This document shows, piece by piece, positions 33,668-42,134 of a stretch of DNA of 64,000 nt. Positions within the stretch are counted from its first letter, which is position 1. Every line of letters starts with the position of its first letter. Source of the DNA: Shewanella halotolerans (GTDB taxonomy: Bacteria > Pseudomonadota > Gammaproteobacteria > Enterobacterales > Shewanellaceae); NCBI RefSeq assembly GCF_019457535.1, contig NZ_CP080417.1, forward strand, positions 1,674,001 to 1,738,000, given 5' to 3'. The notes beneath the pieces were generated by a model. That model saw nothing but the letters and a program-made list of their open reading frames with translations. It was not told the DNA's origin and made no database searches. Made by a program: the position numbers and the translations under genes.

Positions 33668-35011
33668 TTAATCTTCAGGGGTATCCTGCAGTTTCGCCTT
33701 GGGCTTTCGCAGCATAGGCGCATCGCCTACATCGACGCCTGTGATGAAGCGCTTATCCCGCGGCTTCGGCGGCTTGGCGCTGCTGGCGGCTTTAGCCTTC
33801 TTGGCCTTAGGTTTCGCCTGTTGCTTACCCAGGCGCTTCTCTTGGCTCGGCTTGTCTTTTAACCCCTTAAACTTAGGCGCCAACTCCTCCAGCTCGCTGA
33901 ACTCGAAGCTTTTACGCAGGAAGTTTTGTACCTGCTTGAAGTTGACCCAGTCTTTCGGACCTACCAGGGAGATGGCATCGCCCTTGGCGCCGGCGCGGCC
34001 GGTACGACCGATACGGTGAATATACTCTTCGGCAAACTTTGGCATGTCGAAGTTGATCACCAAGGATACGTTAAGCAGATCCAAGCCGCGGGAGGCCACG
34101 TCTGTGGTGACCAATATCTGCTGCTGACCGCGGCTGAACTGGTCCATAATCTGGTTGCGCGCCGCCTGTTTCAGCTCGCCGCTGAGGGAGCTGGTGCTAA
34201 AGCCCTGTTCGGCCAGCACGCCGGCCAGGCGGTCGGTATCGCCACGGGTCGCGGTGAAGATGATCACCTGCTTGTGGGGCTCAAGCTGTAGCAGACGGGT
34301 GAGCAGCTGCTCCTTGTGGCTCAGGTTGTCGCACAGGTAGATCTTCTGGGCGATATCCTGGTTCTCCACATGGGAGGCGCCTATAGCCACATGCTCCGGC
34401 TCCTTGAGCAGCTCGGCGGCAATCTCGTTGATCTGACCGTGATCTAAGGTTGCCGAGAACATCAGGGTCTGGCGACGCTTGTGATCGGCGGCCTGGTTGA
34501 TGGCTCTAAGCTGCTCGGCGAAGCCCAGGTCCAGCATGCGGTCGGCCTCATCCAGGATAAGCAGCTCGAGTCCGTTGAGGTACAGGTGACGCTGAGCTAA
34601 GTGATCCGCCAGACGGCCCGGTGTCGCCACCACGAAGTGGGGGTCTCTGGCCAGGGCCTTGGCCTGATCGTTAAAGTTTTCACCGCCGAGGATCTTGATC
34701 GCCTTGTATTGGGTGTTGGCGACCAGTAGGCGCAGTTGACTGTAGACCTGGGTGGCCAGCTCTCGGGTCGGTAGCAGGATCAACACCCTGGGATCGCGCT
34801 TGCTTAGCGCCTTGGTGGCGATGACACGCTGCATTGCTGGCAACAGGAAGGCCAGGGTCTTGCCCGAGCCCGTCTTAGACGATGCCATAAGATCTCTTCC
34901 CGATAAGCCTACGGGTATCGATTGCGTTTGGATCTCGGTCGGCGTGTCGATGCCCATGTGTTCAAGGCTGGTCAGTAGACGTTTATCGAGTGAAAAATCT
35001 GAAAATTGCAA
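33668..35011 (-). CDS. DEAD-box ATP-dependent RNA helicase
   Basis: About 447 residues from a TTG at 35011 (MQFSDFSLDKRLL). All helicase motifs are present: Q motif with PTEIQTQSIP, Walker A ASSKTGSGKT, LLPTRELATQV, ATPGRLADHL, DEAD in LILDEADRMLD, SAT in MFSATLDHG, TDVASRGLDL and YIHRIGRTGRAG. The C terminus is Lys/Ala-rich and should bind RNA. ATG starts further up are unlikely because TATAAT at 35042-35047 lies inside that extension; CGGAG stands eight bases before the TTG. Which of SrmB/RhlE-like subgroups it belongs to is unclear. Confidence 0.92.
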   Translation of the reverse strand: MQFSDFSLDKRLLTSLEHMGIDTPTEIQTQSIPVGLSGRDLMASSKTGSGKTLAFLLPAMQRVIATKALSKRDPRVLILLPTRELATQVYSQLRLLVANTQYKAIKILGGENFNDQAKALARDPHFVVATPGRLADHLAQRHLYLNGLELLILDEADRMLDLGFAEQLRAINQAADHKRRQTLMFSATLDHGQINEIAAELLKEPEHVAIGASHVENQDIAQKIYLCDNLSHKEQLLTRLLQLEPHKQVIIFTATRGDTDRLAGVLAEQGFSTSSLSGELKQAARNQIMDQFSRGQQQILVTTDVASRGLDLLNVSLVINFDMPKFAEEYIHRIGRTGRAGAKGDAISLVGPKDWVNFKQVQNFLRKSFEFSELEELAPKFKGLKDKPSQEKRLGKQQAKPKAKKAKAASSAKPPKPRDKRFITGVDVGDAPMLRKPKAKLQDTPED

Positions 35012-35041
35012 TGCTGTGCTCCGAAATATAGATAGGGGCGC

Positions 35042-35047
35042 ATTATA
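35042..35047 (-). promoter_or_regulatory. -10 element of the DEAD-box helicase gene
   Basis: TATAAT (minus strand) preceded by TG one base before; the -35 region 17 bp upstream is poor. It places the transcript start near 35035 and supports the TTG start at 35011. Confidence 0.55.
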
Positions 35048-35263
35048 CATCGCCGTGAGCGATTCAGCCATGACTTGCGCGCTGGCTCGTCGCCAGTCAA
35101 TGCTAAGGCGCAGCGCTTAGATTAATTTTTACCGCTATGGGCTGTGCCAGTGCCTAGATTGGCTTATGATGAAAACTAAAGACAATAAGACGCGACTTTC
35201 TCAAGCTATTTATTTAAGTGACTAGCTCAAGTGGCTCGCGTCCTCGGGAGAGAAACAAAGAAG

Positions 35264-36211
35264 ATGGCGAATATCGGCATTGCACTGGGCAGTGGTGCGG
35301 CGAAAGGATGGGCCCACATAGGGGTGCTAAACGAGCTGGCGAACATGGGAGTCTTCCCTAACAAGGTGGCCGGCTGCTCTATCGGCGCCGTGGTGGGCGC
35401 CGCCTATGCGCAAGATAACCTTAACGATCTGCAGGCCTGGGTGACCAGCTTTTCCAGCTGGGATGTGTTGGGGCTGATGGATCTGAGCTGGCGCAAGGGG
35501 GGACTGATTGGCGGCGAGAAGGTGTTTGACGTTATGCAGCAGCATATCGGCAACCTGGATATCGAGCAGATGCAGATGCCCTTTGCGGCGGTGGCGACCG
35601 ATCTCTATACCGGCCAGGAGATCTGGTTCAAGCAGGGTAGCCTGCGTCATGCGGTGCGTGCCTCCTGCTCTATGCCGGGGATCTTGCCGCCGGCACGCAT
35701 TGGCGAGCGCTGGCTGGTGGATGGCGCCGTGGTTAACCCTGTGCCCGTGTCGGTGAGCCGGGCAATGGGCGTCGACCTAGTGATTGCCGTGGATCTTAAC
35801 GCCCACAGGAAGACCCGCCAACAGCAGCTGCCAGTGGCTATCTCTTCCGATGTGAAGGCCAGTCAGGCTGAGCAGGTGAAAGCCGAGAAGGAGCTAGAGA
35901 GCGGCTTCATGGATCTCCTGGCCCGGGGACGGGATTATGTCAGCGGCTTGACCGACAAGTTTTCCCTCGGTAATCGCAGTGAGCCAGGCATGTTGGCTGT
36001 GATGTCCCAGTCGATGGATATCCTGGAGCAGCGCCATAAGCGGGTGCGCCTGATGGGAGATCCGCCGGATATCCTGATCACCCCTAATGTGATGGAGATT
36101 GGTACCATGGAGTTCCACCGCGCGGGCGAGGCGATCGAGGCGGGGCAAGAGGCGGTCAAGCAGGTGGCTCATATCATCCGCGCCCGTATCGATGAGCTGG
36201 AGCGTCATTAA
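35264..36211 (+). CDS. rssA: Patatin-like phospholipase, RssA family
   Basis: 315 residues from MANIGIALGSG. The oxyanion loop GSGAAKGWAHIGVL (9-22), nucleophile elbow GCSIG with Ser39, and the Asp of DGAVVNPVPVS near residue 155 make the Ser-Asp dyad complete. It is a cytoplasmic patatin-type acyl hydrolase; the natural lipid is not known. The frame extends to 35231 but MANIG matches family starts. Divergent from the helicase gene. Confidence 0.88.
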   Translation: MANIGIALGSGAAKGWAHIGVLNELANMGVFPNKVAGCSIGAVVGAAYAQDNLNDLQAWVTSFSSWDVLGLMDLSWRKGGLIGGEKVFDVMQQHIGNLDIEQMQMPFAAVATDLYTGQEIWFKQGSLRHAVRASCSMPGILPPARIGERWLVDGAVVNPVPVSVSRAMGVDLVIAVDLNAHRKTRQQQLPVAISSDVKASQAEQVKAEKELESGFMDLLARGRDYVSGLTDKFSLGNRSEPGMLAVMSQSMDILEQRHKRVRLMGDPPDILITPNVMEIGTMEFHRAGEAIEAGQEAVKQVAHIIRARIDELERH

Positions 36212-36388
36212 TAGCCTAAGTATTAGTTTAAGTAATAGCTCTTAGGCGTCAGTCCTTATAAACAGGAGTTGTTTAAATAAGCAGCTAACATTCCCTAAGG
36301 CTTGTCTCTTTAGGAGCTCTGGCTAGGTCTTTGGCCTGGTTTTTGCTGCTTGCAGGGATATTTCTCTGCAGTAGTCGGAAAATTGACA

Positions 36389-37126
36389 ATGAATTCAATT
36401 AGCCAGGCCATTAATGGTTCACAAGCCAATCTGATCGCCAACAGCTATGGCCTAGAAACACACGGCCAAGAAGCACATGCCCCTGATACACAGGGTCAGG
36501 ACACACGTGATGTCGACGGCTCATCGGCCAGCGACAAGGTGACCCTGTCAAATCAAGCCTCCAAGACGAAAACGACAGGCCCAGATATCCCCCAGGAGGC
36601 GGTATTTCTCTCGCCAAGGGCGGAGCGGGCGCAGAAGATAGAGGCGATGGCCAAAGACTTCTTTTCCAAGGGGCAATTTGGCATAGGCGATATTCCCAAG
36701 TTAATTCAGCGTCTGCATCAGGACGGCATCTTGTCGGAAAATCAGCTTAATCGCCTGAGCCAGGCGGGCTTTGAGATCCCAAGGAGCGAAGGCTCGCAGC
36801 CGTCGCTGCTCGACTTTATCGCCAGCCAGCGCGAGCAGCTCAAGGAGAGTAAGCCCGATAGCGTGATGATCGCCATGCTCGATGACGCCGAATCTGTGCT
36901 CAAGCAGATGGACAGCCTCGACACTCAGGGACTGAACCAGAAGGCGGCGCGGGTATCGGCACAGTTGTCTGTGTTCGTACAGGGCGATCAGGGGCTGACG
37001 CCAAGTGATAAGTCTATGTGGCAGGGGCTTAAATCTACCATGCAATTGGCGGCCGCGTCGGGAAGTTCGCAACAGGCTTCCGGGCAATTACAGCGTTATC
37101 TGGCACTATCTAAACGAATTACGTAA
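36389..37126 (+). CDS. Unrecognised cytoplasmic protein with DKVTLS motif
   Basis: 245 residues from MNSISQAINGSQANL. No signal peptide or membrane segment. The first 65 residues are polar and repetitive (ETHGQEAHAPDTQGQDTRD) and end in SASDKVTLSNQASK. The rest is helical, with FLSPRAERAQKIEAMAKDFF, DIPKLIQRLHQDGIL and DSVMIAMLDDAESVLKQMD. The DKVTLS motif recurs as DRVSLS in the protein at 41514-41990. FlgM-type proteins carry a similar short motif, but no homology can be claimed. Function unknown. Confidence 0.7.
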   Translation: MNSISQAINGSQANLIANSYGLETHGQEAHAPDTQGQDTRDVDGSSASDKVTLSNQASKTKTTGPDIPQEAVFLSPRAERAQKIEAMAKDFFSKGQFGIGDIPKLIQRLHQDGILSENQLNRLSQAGFEIPRSEGSQPSLLDFIASQREQLKESKPDSVMIAMLDDAESVLKQMDSLDTQGLNQKAARVSAQLSVFVQGDQGLTPSDKSMWQGLKSTMQLAAASGSSQQASGQLQRYLALSKRIT

Positions 37127-37254
37127 TTTATTCACAGTTTGTCCCATTTTTATCCCGCATCTAGCTCCCTTTGCCGACTGGGTCAAGGCAAGTTTTAACG
37201 ATAAGTGGCCCAGTTGGCAGTAATCTTGTGTCACAAAATTCCATCCGCAAATTA

Positions 37255-37268
37255 ATGATCTGGATCAA
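37255..37268. promoter_or_regulatory. FNR/EtrA-like site before nrdD
   Basis: ATGAT-CTGG-ATCAA matches the FNR consensus TTGAT-N4-ATCAA at 9 of 10 positions. It lies 109-122 bp before the nrdD start and upstream of the NrdR boxes. It fits induction of the oxygen-independent reductase by EtrA/FNR in anoxia. TTGTG-T-CACAA at 37226-37236 is a further palindrome. Confidence 0.6.
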
Positions 37269-37296
37269 GGTACTTGAGCCTAACTTGTAGCTTAAT

Positions 37297-37343
37297 GCGC
37301 TACATATTGTGTTCATCGTCTATATTAACACTATATATGGTGT
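37297..37343. promoter_or_regulatory. NrdR twin boxes before nrdD
   Basis: GCGCTACATATTGTGT (37297-37312) and ACACTATATATGGTGT (37328-37343) resemble the NrdR box ACACTATATATAGTGT; the second differs at one position. Their starts are 31 bp apart, three helical turns, which is the spacing known for NrdR. NrdR represses ribonucleotide reductase genes. Confidence 0.85.
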
Positions 37344-37376
37344 TAATTTGGCCGTTACTTGAGGAGATATTGAACA

Positions 37377-39494
37377 ATGCCAGTGGTTATTAAGCGGGAT
37401 GGTTACCGCACGCCTTTTGACGAAACAAGGATTCGAGATGCAGTGGTTGCTGCAGCAAGTTCGGCAGGTATTGATGATGTTGCCTATGCCACCGAGGTGG
37501 CCTTACAAGTACGCCAGTCGGTGGCCGAGCTCGAGCAGGTGGATATTCACGACCTGCAAGATGCGGTAGAAAATCAGTTGATGGAAGGCCCCTATAAGCA
37601 ACTCGCCAGGGTCTATATCGAGTATCGCCATGACAGGGATATCCATCGTGAGTTGAGCAGCCGTCTCAACCGCGAGATCCGTGGCTTGGTCGAGCAGAGC
37701 AATGCGGCGCTGCTGAATGAGAACGCCAACAAAGATTCCAAGGTGATCCCCACCCAGCGTGATCTACTGGCGGGCATTGTGGCCAAACACTATGCCACAC
37801 GCCATATTCTGCCTAAGGATGTGGTGGCGGCCCATGAGTCGGGTGAGATCCATTATCACGATCTCGACTATGCGCCTTTCTTCCCCATGTTTAACTGTAT
37901 GCTGATCGATCTGGCCGGCATGTTGACCCATGGTTTCAAGATGGGTAACGCCGAGATCGAGACTCCTAAGTCAATCTCGACTGCGACTGCGGTAACTGCG
38001 CAGATCATCGCTCAGGTGGCCAGCCATATCTATGGCGGTACCACCATCAACCGTATCGACGAGGTGCTCGCGCCTTTCGTCGCCAAGAGCTATGACAAGC
38101 ACTATCAGGTCGCGCTGACCTGGGGGATCACAGATGCCAAGGCTTTTGCCACGGCGCAGACGGAGAAAGAGTGCCACGACGCCTTCCAGTCGCTGGAGTA
38201 TGAGGTCAACACCCTGCACACGGCCAACGGCCAGACACCTTTTGTCACCTTCGGCTTCGGCCTGGGCACCTCCTGGGAGTCGCGCCTCATCCAGTCTTCC
38301 ATGATGAAGGTGCGCATGACGGGCCTGGGTAAGAACCGTAAGACGGCGGTCTTCCCTAAGCTGGTCTTCGCCATTCGCGACGGCATCAACCACAAGGCGG
38401 GCGACTGCAACTATGATATCAAGCAGATGGCGCTCAAGTGTGCGTCGATGCGCATGTACCCGGATATCCTCAACTATGAACAGGTCGAAAAGGTCACCGG
38501 CTCCTTTAAGACGCCTATGGGGTGTCGCAGCTTCCTAGGTACCTACGAGGAGGAGGGCGAGCTGGTGCACGAAGGGCGTAACAACCTTGGCGTGGTCAGC
38601 CTGAACCTGCCGCGAATCGCCATCGAGGCTAAGGGCGACGAGACGCGGTTCTATCAGCTGCTGGATGAGCGTCTGGCGGTGGCCCGCCGCGCCCTGGACA
38701 CTCGCATCGAGCGTCTACACGGCGTGAAGGCGAGGGTAGCGCCAATTCTTTATATGGAAGGCGCCTGTGGCGTGCGTCTGCGTGCGGATGATGAGATCAG
38801 CGGCATCTTTAAGAATGGCCGCGCTTCTATCTCCTTGGGTTACATCGGCCTGCATGAGACCATCAATGCCCTCTATGGCAGCGAGACCCATGTGTATGAC
38901 AGCGAGGCTCTACGCGGCAAGGCGCTTGCCATTATCGAACACCTCAAGGCGGCCACCGTGCGTTGGCGCGAGGAGTCGGGCTATGGCTTCAGCCTCTACA
39001 GCACGCCGAGCGAGAACCTGTGTAGCCGCTTCTGCAAGCTGGATACCGAGGCCTTTGGGGTGATCGACGGCGTAACGGATCGCGGCTACTACACCAACAG
39101 CTTCCACCTGGATGTGGAGAAGAAGGTGAATCCGTACGATAAGTTGGATTTCGAGCAGCCCTATCCGGCACTCACCAGTGGCGGCTTCATCTGCTACGGC
39201 GAATACCCTAACATGCAGCACAATATCGAGGCGCTGGAAGATGTGTGGGATTATAGTTACAGCCGGGTGCCTTACTATGGTACCAACACCCCGATTGATG
39301 AGTGCTACGACTGTGGCTTCACCGGCGAGTTTAGCTGTACCAGTAAGGGTTTTACCTGTCCTAAGTGTGGCAACCATGAGCCGAGCCGAGTGTCTGTAAC
39401 CCGCAGGGTGTGTGGCTACCTGGGTAGCCCGGATGCCAGACCTTTCAACTATGGTAAGCAGGAAGAAGTTAAACGCCGGGTGAAGCATCTCTAA
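37377..39494 (+). CDS. nrdD: Anaerobic ribonucleoside-triphosphate reductase
   Basis: 705 residues. An ATP-cone leads (VVIKRDGYRTPFDETRIRDAV). The catalytic core follows, and the C terminus has the zinc site CYDCGFTG...CPKCG and the glycyl-radical loop RRVCGYLGSPDARPFN. It reduces NTPs to dNTPs without oxygen after activation by NrdG. Length and motifs are those of the E. coli enzyme. GAGGAGA precedes the ATG. The NrdR twin boxes and FNR-like site lie in its leader, and nrdG follows after a hairpin. Confidence 0.97.
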   Translation: MPVVIKRDGYRTPFDETRIRDAVVAAASSAGIDDVAYATEVALQVRQSVAELEQVDIHDLQDAVENQLMEGPYKQLARVYIEYRHDRDIHRELSSRLNREIRGLVEQSNAALLNENANKDSKVIPTQRDLLAGIVAKHYATRHILPKDVVAAHESGEIHYHDLDYAPFFPMFNCMLIDLAGMLTHGFKMGNAEIETPKSISTATAVTAQIIAQVASHIYGGTTINRIDEVLAPFVAKSYDKHYQVALTWGITDAKAFATAQTEKECHDAFQSLEYEVNTLHTANGQTPFVTFGFGLGTSWESRLIQSSMMKVRMTGLGKNRKTAVFPKLVFAIRDGINHKAGDCNYDIKQMALKCASMRMYPDILNYEQVEKVTGSFKTPMGCRSFLGTYEEEGELVHEGRNNLGVVSLNLPRIAIEAKGDETRFYQLLDERLAVARRALDTRIERLHGVKARVAPILYMEGACGVRLRADDEISGIFKNGRASISLGYIGLHETINALYGSETHVYDSEALRGKALAIIEHLKAATVRWREESGYGFSLYSTPSENLCSRFCKLDTEAFGVIDGVTDRGYYTNSFHLDVEKKVNPYDKLDFEQPYPALTSGGFICYGEYPNMQHNIEALEDVWDYSYSRVPYYGTNTPIDECYDCGFTGEFSCTSKGFTCPKCGNHEPSRVSVTRRVCGYLGSPDARPFNYGKQEEVKRRVKHL

Positions 39495-39566
39495 TGAGAT
39501 GAGGGTAGCAGCACCAAGGTTTTTGCTGCTGGCGTAAAGTGAATATTGAGAGTGAAAGAAAAGATG

Positions 39567-39601
39567 AAGATAGCAAGGCGCCCCGGGGCACTTGCTATCT
39601 T
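39567..39601 (+). promoter_or_regulatory. Long hairpin between nrdD and nrdG
   Basis: AAGATAGCAAG and CTTGCTATCTT form 11-bp perfect arms. The 13-nt loop contains GCCCCGGGGC, itself self-complementary. It ends about 7 bases before the nrdG ribosome site. With only TTTG after it, it is a weak terminator at best; an mRNA-processing or attenuating element is more likely. Confidence 0.6.
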
Positions 39602-39615
39602 TGTATGAGGGGCAC

Positions 39616-40089
39616 ATGAACTATCATCAATATTTTCCCATCGACGTGGTCAATGGATCCGGCACCAGGGCGACCCTGTTTGTCTCGGGCTGCGAGCATC
39701 AGTGCCGGGGCTGCTACAACCAGTCGACCTGGAATCCTGACTCGGGCCATCTGTTCGACGAGGCTATGCTCGAGCAGGTGATTAAGGATCTCAATGATAC
39801 CCGCATTGTACGCCGCGGCCTGTCGCTCTCTGGCGGCGACCCGCTGCATCCGGGCAATCTCGATGTCATTCTGACTCTGGTGAAACGAGTAAAGCAGGAG
39901 TGCCGGGGCAAGGATATCTGGCTGTGGACCGGCTATAGACTCGATGAACTCAGCCCGGCCCAACAAGCGGTTATCGCCCATGTGGACGTGCTGGTGGATG
40001 GCAAGTTTGAGCTGTCGCTCGCCGATCCCAGTCTGGTGTTTCGCGGCAGCAGTAATCAGGTTATTCACTATCTCACCGAAAAACGCTGA
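39616..40089 (+). CDS. nrdG: Anaerobic ribonucleotide reductase activase (radical SAM)
   Basis: 157 residues from MNYHQYFPIDVVNGSG. The 4Fe-4S radical-SAM motif is CEHQCRGCYN (C-x3-C-x2-C), followed by LSLSGGDPLHPGN and DIWLWTGYRLDEL. It generates the glycyl radical on NrdD. GAGGGG at 39607-39612 fixes the start at 39616, not the TTG-initiated extension at 39592, which lies in the hairpin. Confidence 0.96.
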   Translation: MNYHQYFPIDVVNGSGTRATLFVSGCEHQCRGCYNQSTWNPDSGHLFDEAMLEQVIKDLNDTRIVRRGLSLSGGDPLHPGNLDVILTLVKRVKQECRGKDIWLWTGYRLDELSPAQQAVIAHVDVLVDGKFELSLADPSLVFRGSSNQVIHYLTEKR

Positions 40090-40161
40090 ATTTAGCAGCA
40101 GATACTGCTGTGGCTAGGATGCTGCCGATGCCGGATGACTTGTTCGTACCTTCCTCATTAG

Positions 40162-40170
40162 TGGTATAAT
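40162..40170 (+). promoter_or_regulatory. Extended -10 promoter of yibL
   Basis: TGGTATAAT is a full extended -10. The -35 region 17 bp upstream (GTTCGT) is poor, as is common with extended -10 promoters. The start of transcription would be near 40177, giving a leader of about 70 nt. Confidence 0.55.
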
Positions 40171-40247
40171 GTTCGCCAAACTGGCAAATGCTGCCTATTT
40201 TTATCTGAGTGGCATTTGTATATTCGCGAGATTTTTAAGGCAAGTTA

Positions 40248-40604
40248 ATGAATTTAAAGCAAGAGTTACAGCAGTTAAACGATCGTCTCGACAAGTATCG
40301 TCGTAAATTAGATGCGGCGGAGAAGCGTGGCGATCAGGCGGTGATTTTGCAATTTAAGCAAGAGATCAATGCGGTAACTAAGCAAATTACCCATGTTAAA
40401 CAGCAGCAGAGCCGTCAGTTGAACAAGCGCGGCACAGAGGTGAGCGAACTTGCCTTTAGCCGTGCGCTGACCAAGGCCGAGCAGGCCGATATGGGTAAGC
40501 TCAAGCGTTCGGTGAAGGGCTTGATCGTTGTGCATCCCATGACGGCCCTTGGACGTCAGATGGGACTGACTCAGGTGACTGGATACGCGCCTAAGGCTTT
40601 CTAG
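40248..40604 (+). CDS. yibL: YibL family ribosome-associated protein
   Basis: 118 residues. The N-terminal half is a coiled coil (LQQLNDRLDKYRRKLDAAEK) and the C-terminal half has the strongly conserved block FSRALTKAEQADMGKLKRSVKG followed by VVHPMTALGRQMGL, as in E. coli YibL (120 aa), which copurifies with ribosomes. Its molecular role is not settled. Monocistronic by its promoter and the spacing to ribA. Confidence 0.92.
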   Translation: MNLKQELQQLNDRLDKYRRKLDAAEKRGDQAVILQFKQEINAVTKQITHVKQQQSRQLNKRGTEVSELAFSRALTKAEQADMGKLKRSVKGLIVVHPMTALGRQMGLTQVTGYAPKAF

Positions 40605-40751
40605 GCCATAGAGGATTTTGATGGCGGCGTGAGCGACTTCATAGCCTTGCCGCCACTTAGGGCGTATCCTTATAAGCCAAAGCGGTTGCGGTGAAGCAAT
40701 AACCGATTTCATCACTCGGGTATTTCACTGTTAGGCAAAAACACATAGAAT

Positions 40752-40819
40752 GCTCGGTCTGAGAAAGGGGAGAGTCTCTCCTTCTGGTTTTCATTTTTCG
40801 TTCGCATCTCAGACAGAGC
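40752..40819 (+). promoter_or_regulatory. Structured 5' leader of ribA
   Basis: GCTC-g-GTCTGAGA (40752-40764) can pair with TCTCAGAC-a-GAGC (40807-40819): 8 plus 4 bp with one G/A internal mismatch. Inside lies a second hairpin around GGAGAG-t-CTCTCC (40769-40781). The structure ends about 12 nt before the ribosome site of ribA. It does not resemble an FMN riboswitch. Confidence 0.5.
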
Positions 40820-40838
40820 GAGTTGTAAAGGTTATTTC

Positions 40839-41456
40839 ATGTCGATTAAGTATGTCGCCACCTCAAAGCTTCCCACCCCTTGGGGAGTATTTGCCATGCA
40901 TGGTTTCGAAGATACAGAGACGGGCAAAGAACATGTGGCGCTCACCTTTGGCGAGTTAGATGCGAGCCAGCCCATCCTGGGCAGAATTCACTCCGAGTGT
41001 CTGACCGGCGATGCCCTGTTCAGTCTGCGCTGCGATTGTGGTTTTCAGCTACAAACCGCGATGCAAAATATCGCCGAGGCGGGTCAGGGATTTATTCTCT
41101 ATCTGCGTCAGGAAGGCCGTGGTATCGGTCTGCTCAATAAGATCCGTGCCTACGAGCTGCAGGATCAAGGCGCCAATACGGTGGAAGCTAACGAGCGTCT
41201 GGGCTTTGCCGCCGATATGCGCAAATATGACATGATCAAGCCCATGCTTGAGAAAATTGATGTGCAGCAGGTGAAGCTGATGACCAATAATCCCCGCAAG
41301 GTGAAGGCGATGAAGGAACTTGGCATCGCGGTGATCGAGCGTGTGCCACTGCAGGTAGGTAAGAATCGTTATAACGAGGCCTATCTTAAGACCAAGTCGA
41401 CCGAGCTGGGTCACATGATGTCTGAATATCACTTCACCGAAGAGCATCAAGACTAA
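40839..41456 (+). CDS. ribA: GTP cyclohydrolase II
   Basis: 205 residues, a stand-alone RibA without a RibB domain. The zinc site is SECLTGDALFSLRCDCG (C-x10-C-x-C), then LRQEGRGIGLLNKIRAYELQDQG and DMRKYDMIKPML, and the end MTNNPRKVKAMKELGI. It opens the GTP ring in the first step of riboflavin synthesis. TAAAGG precedes the ATG. A strong terminator follows. Confidence 0.96.
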   Translation: MSIKYVATSKLPTPWGVFAMHGFEDTETGKEHVALTFGELDASQPILGRIHSECLTGDALFSLRCDCGFQLQTAMQNIAEAGQGFILYLRQEGRGIGLLNKIRAYELQDQGANTVEANERLGFAADMRKYDMIKPMLEKIDVQQVKLMTNNPRKVKAMKELGIAVIERVPLQVGKNRYNEAYLKTKSTELGHMMSEYHFTEEHQD

Positions 41457-41466
41457 TCCTGCCTGT

Positions 41467-41512
41467 GCCGACGGCGACCTTAGTGTGTCGCCGTCGGCAA
41501 ATGTTTTGTTTT
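41467..41512 (+). terminator. Rho-independent terminator of ribA
   Basis: GCCGACGGCGAC-(8 nt)-GTCGCCGTCGGC, 12-bp perfect GC-rich arms, then AAATGTTTTGTTTTCTT. Confidence 0.92.
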
Positions 41513-41513
41513 C

Positions 41514-41990
41514 TTATGCTCTAGTTTGAACCGGTTTTTCTTTGGCCTTAAGCAGAGTCATCAACTGAGTAGAAGTGATGGCTATCTGATCCTGCAACAT
41601 TTTTCGTTTCAACTCGGCAGTTTCAGAATCGTCTCCCTGTAGGGCCTGAAGCTCTAGCTGTAACTCTTCGAGTTTCTGTTTCAATTCTTTGATCTTCTTG
41701 TCGATCTCTGACAGGTTTTCGTCCTCTTCTGCTTCCTTTGCCTTGCGCGTTTTGTCCGTCTTGGCTGCCCCGTTATCATGCAGCGCCTTACCAGTGGAAT
41801 AGGCTAGGGCCTTCTTGCCGGCCTCAGACAGGCTGACTCTGTCACTGCTGGACTGAGTTTGTTCACTCTGGTTTCGGTTGCTTGGGTTTTGAGCCGCCTC
41901 GGGCGCATTGGGATCGCGCACCTCGACTGAACTTAGGCTCTGGGGGCCCAGACTTTGGGCGCCGAAGGAATTTATACCGTTCACATTCAT
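41514..41990 (-). CDS. Unrecognised coiled-coil protein with DRVSLS motif
   Basis: 158 residues, no signal peptide. The N-terminal 60 residues are polar, Asn/Gln/Ser-rich, ending in SSSDRVSLSEAGKKALAYS. From about residue 90 a heptad-like coiled coil runs (LSEIDKKIKELKQKLEELQ, LELQALQGD). The last part MLQDQIAITSTQLMTLLKAK is helical. The DRVSLS block matches DKVTLS of the 36389-37126 protein. Function unknown. Confidence 0.7.
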   Translation of the reverse strand: MNVNGINSFGAQSLGPQSLSSVEVRDPNAPEAAQNPSNRNQSEQTQSSSDRVSLSEAGKKALAYSTGKALHDNGAAKTDKTRKAKEAEEDENLSEIDKKIKELKQKLEELQLELQALQGDDSETAELKRKMLQDQIAITSTQLMTLLKAKEKPVQTRA

Positions 41991-42134
41991 CAGCTTAACC
42001 TTCCTTGTTACTTCATTAAATAGATGGAATTAAAAGTATGCCTGACGTTAGTATCGGCAGGCAGGGCAGAAGCTTAAGCGGATTTTGATGTGATTAATCT
42101 GATGAGGCTCGATTTTCTGGTGAAATCACCTGGT

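Noticed and set aside
40752..40819. FMN riboswitch before ribA
   Set aside because: The conserved FMN aptamer segments are absent, although the leader is structured.
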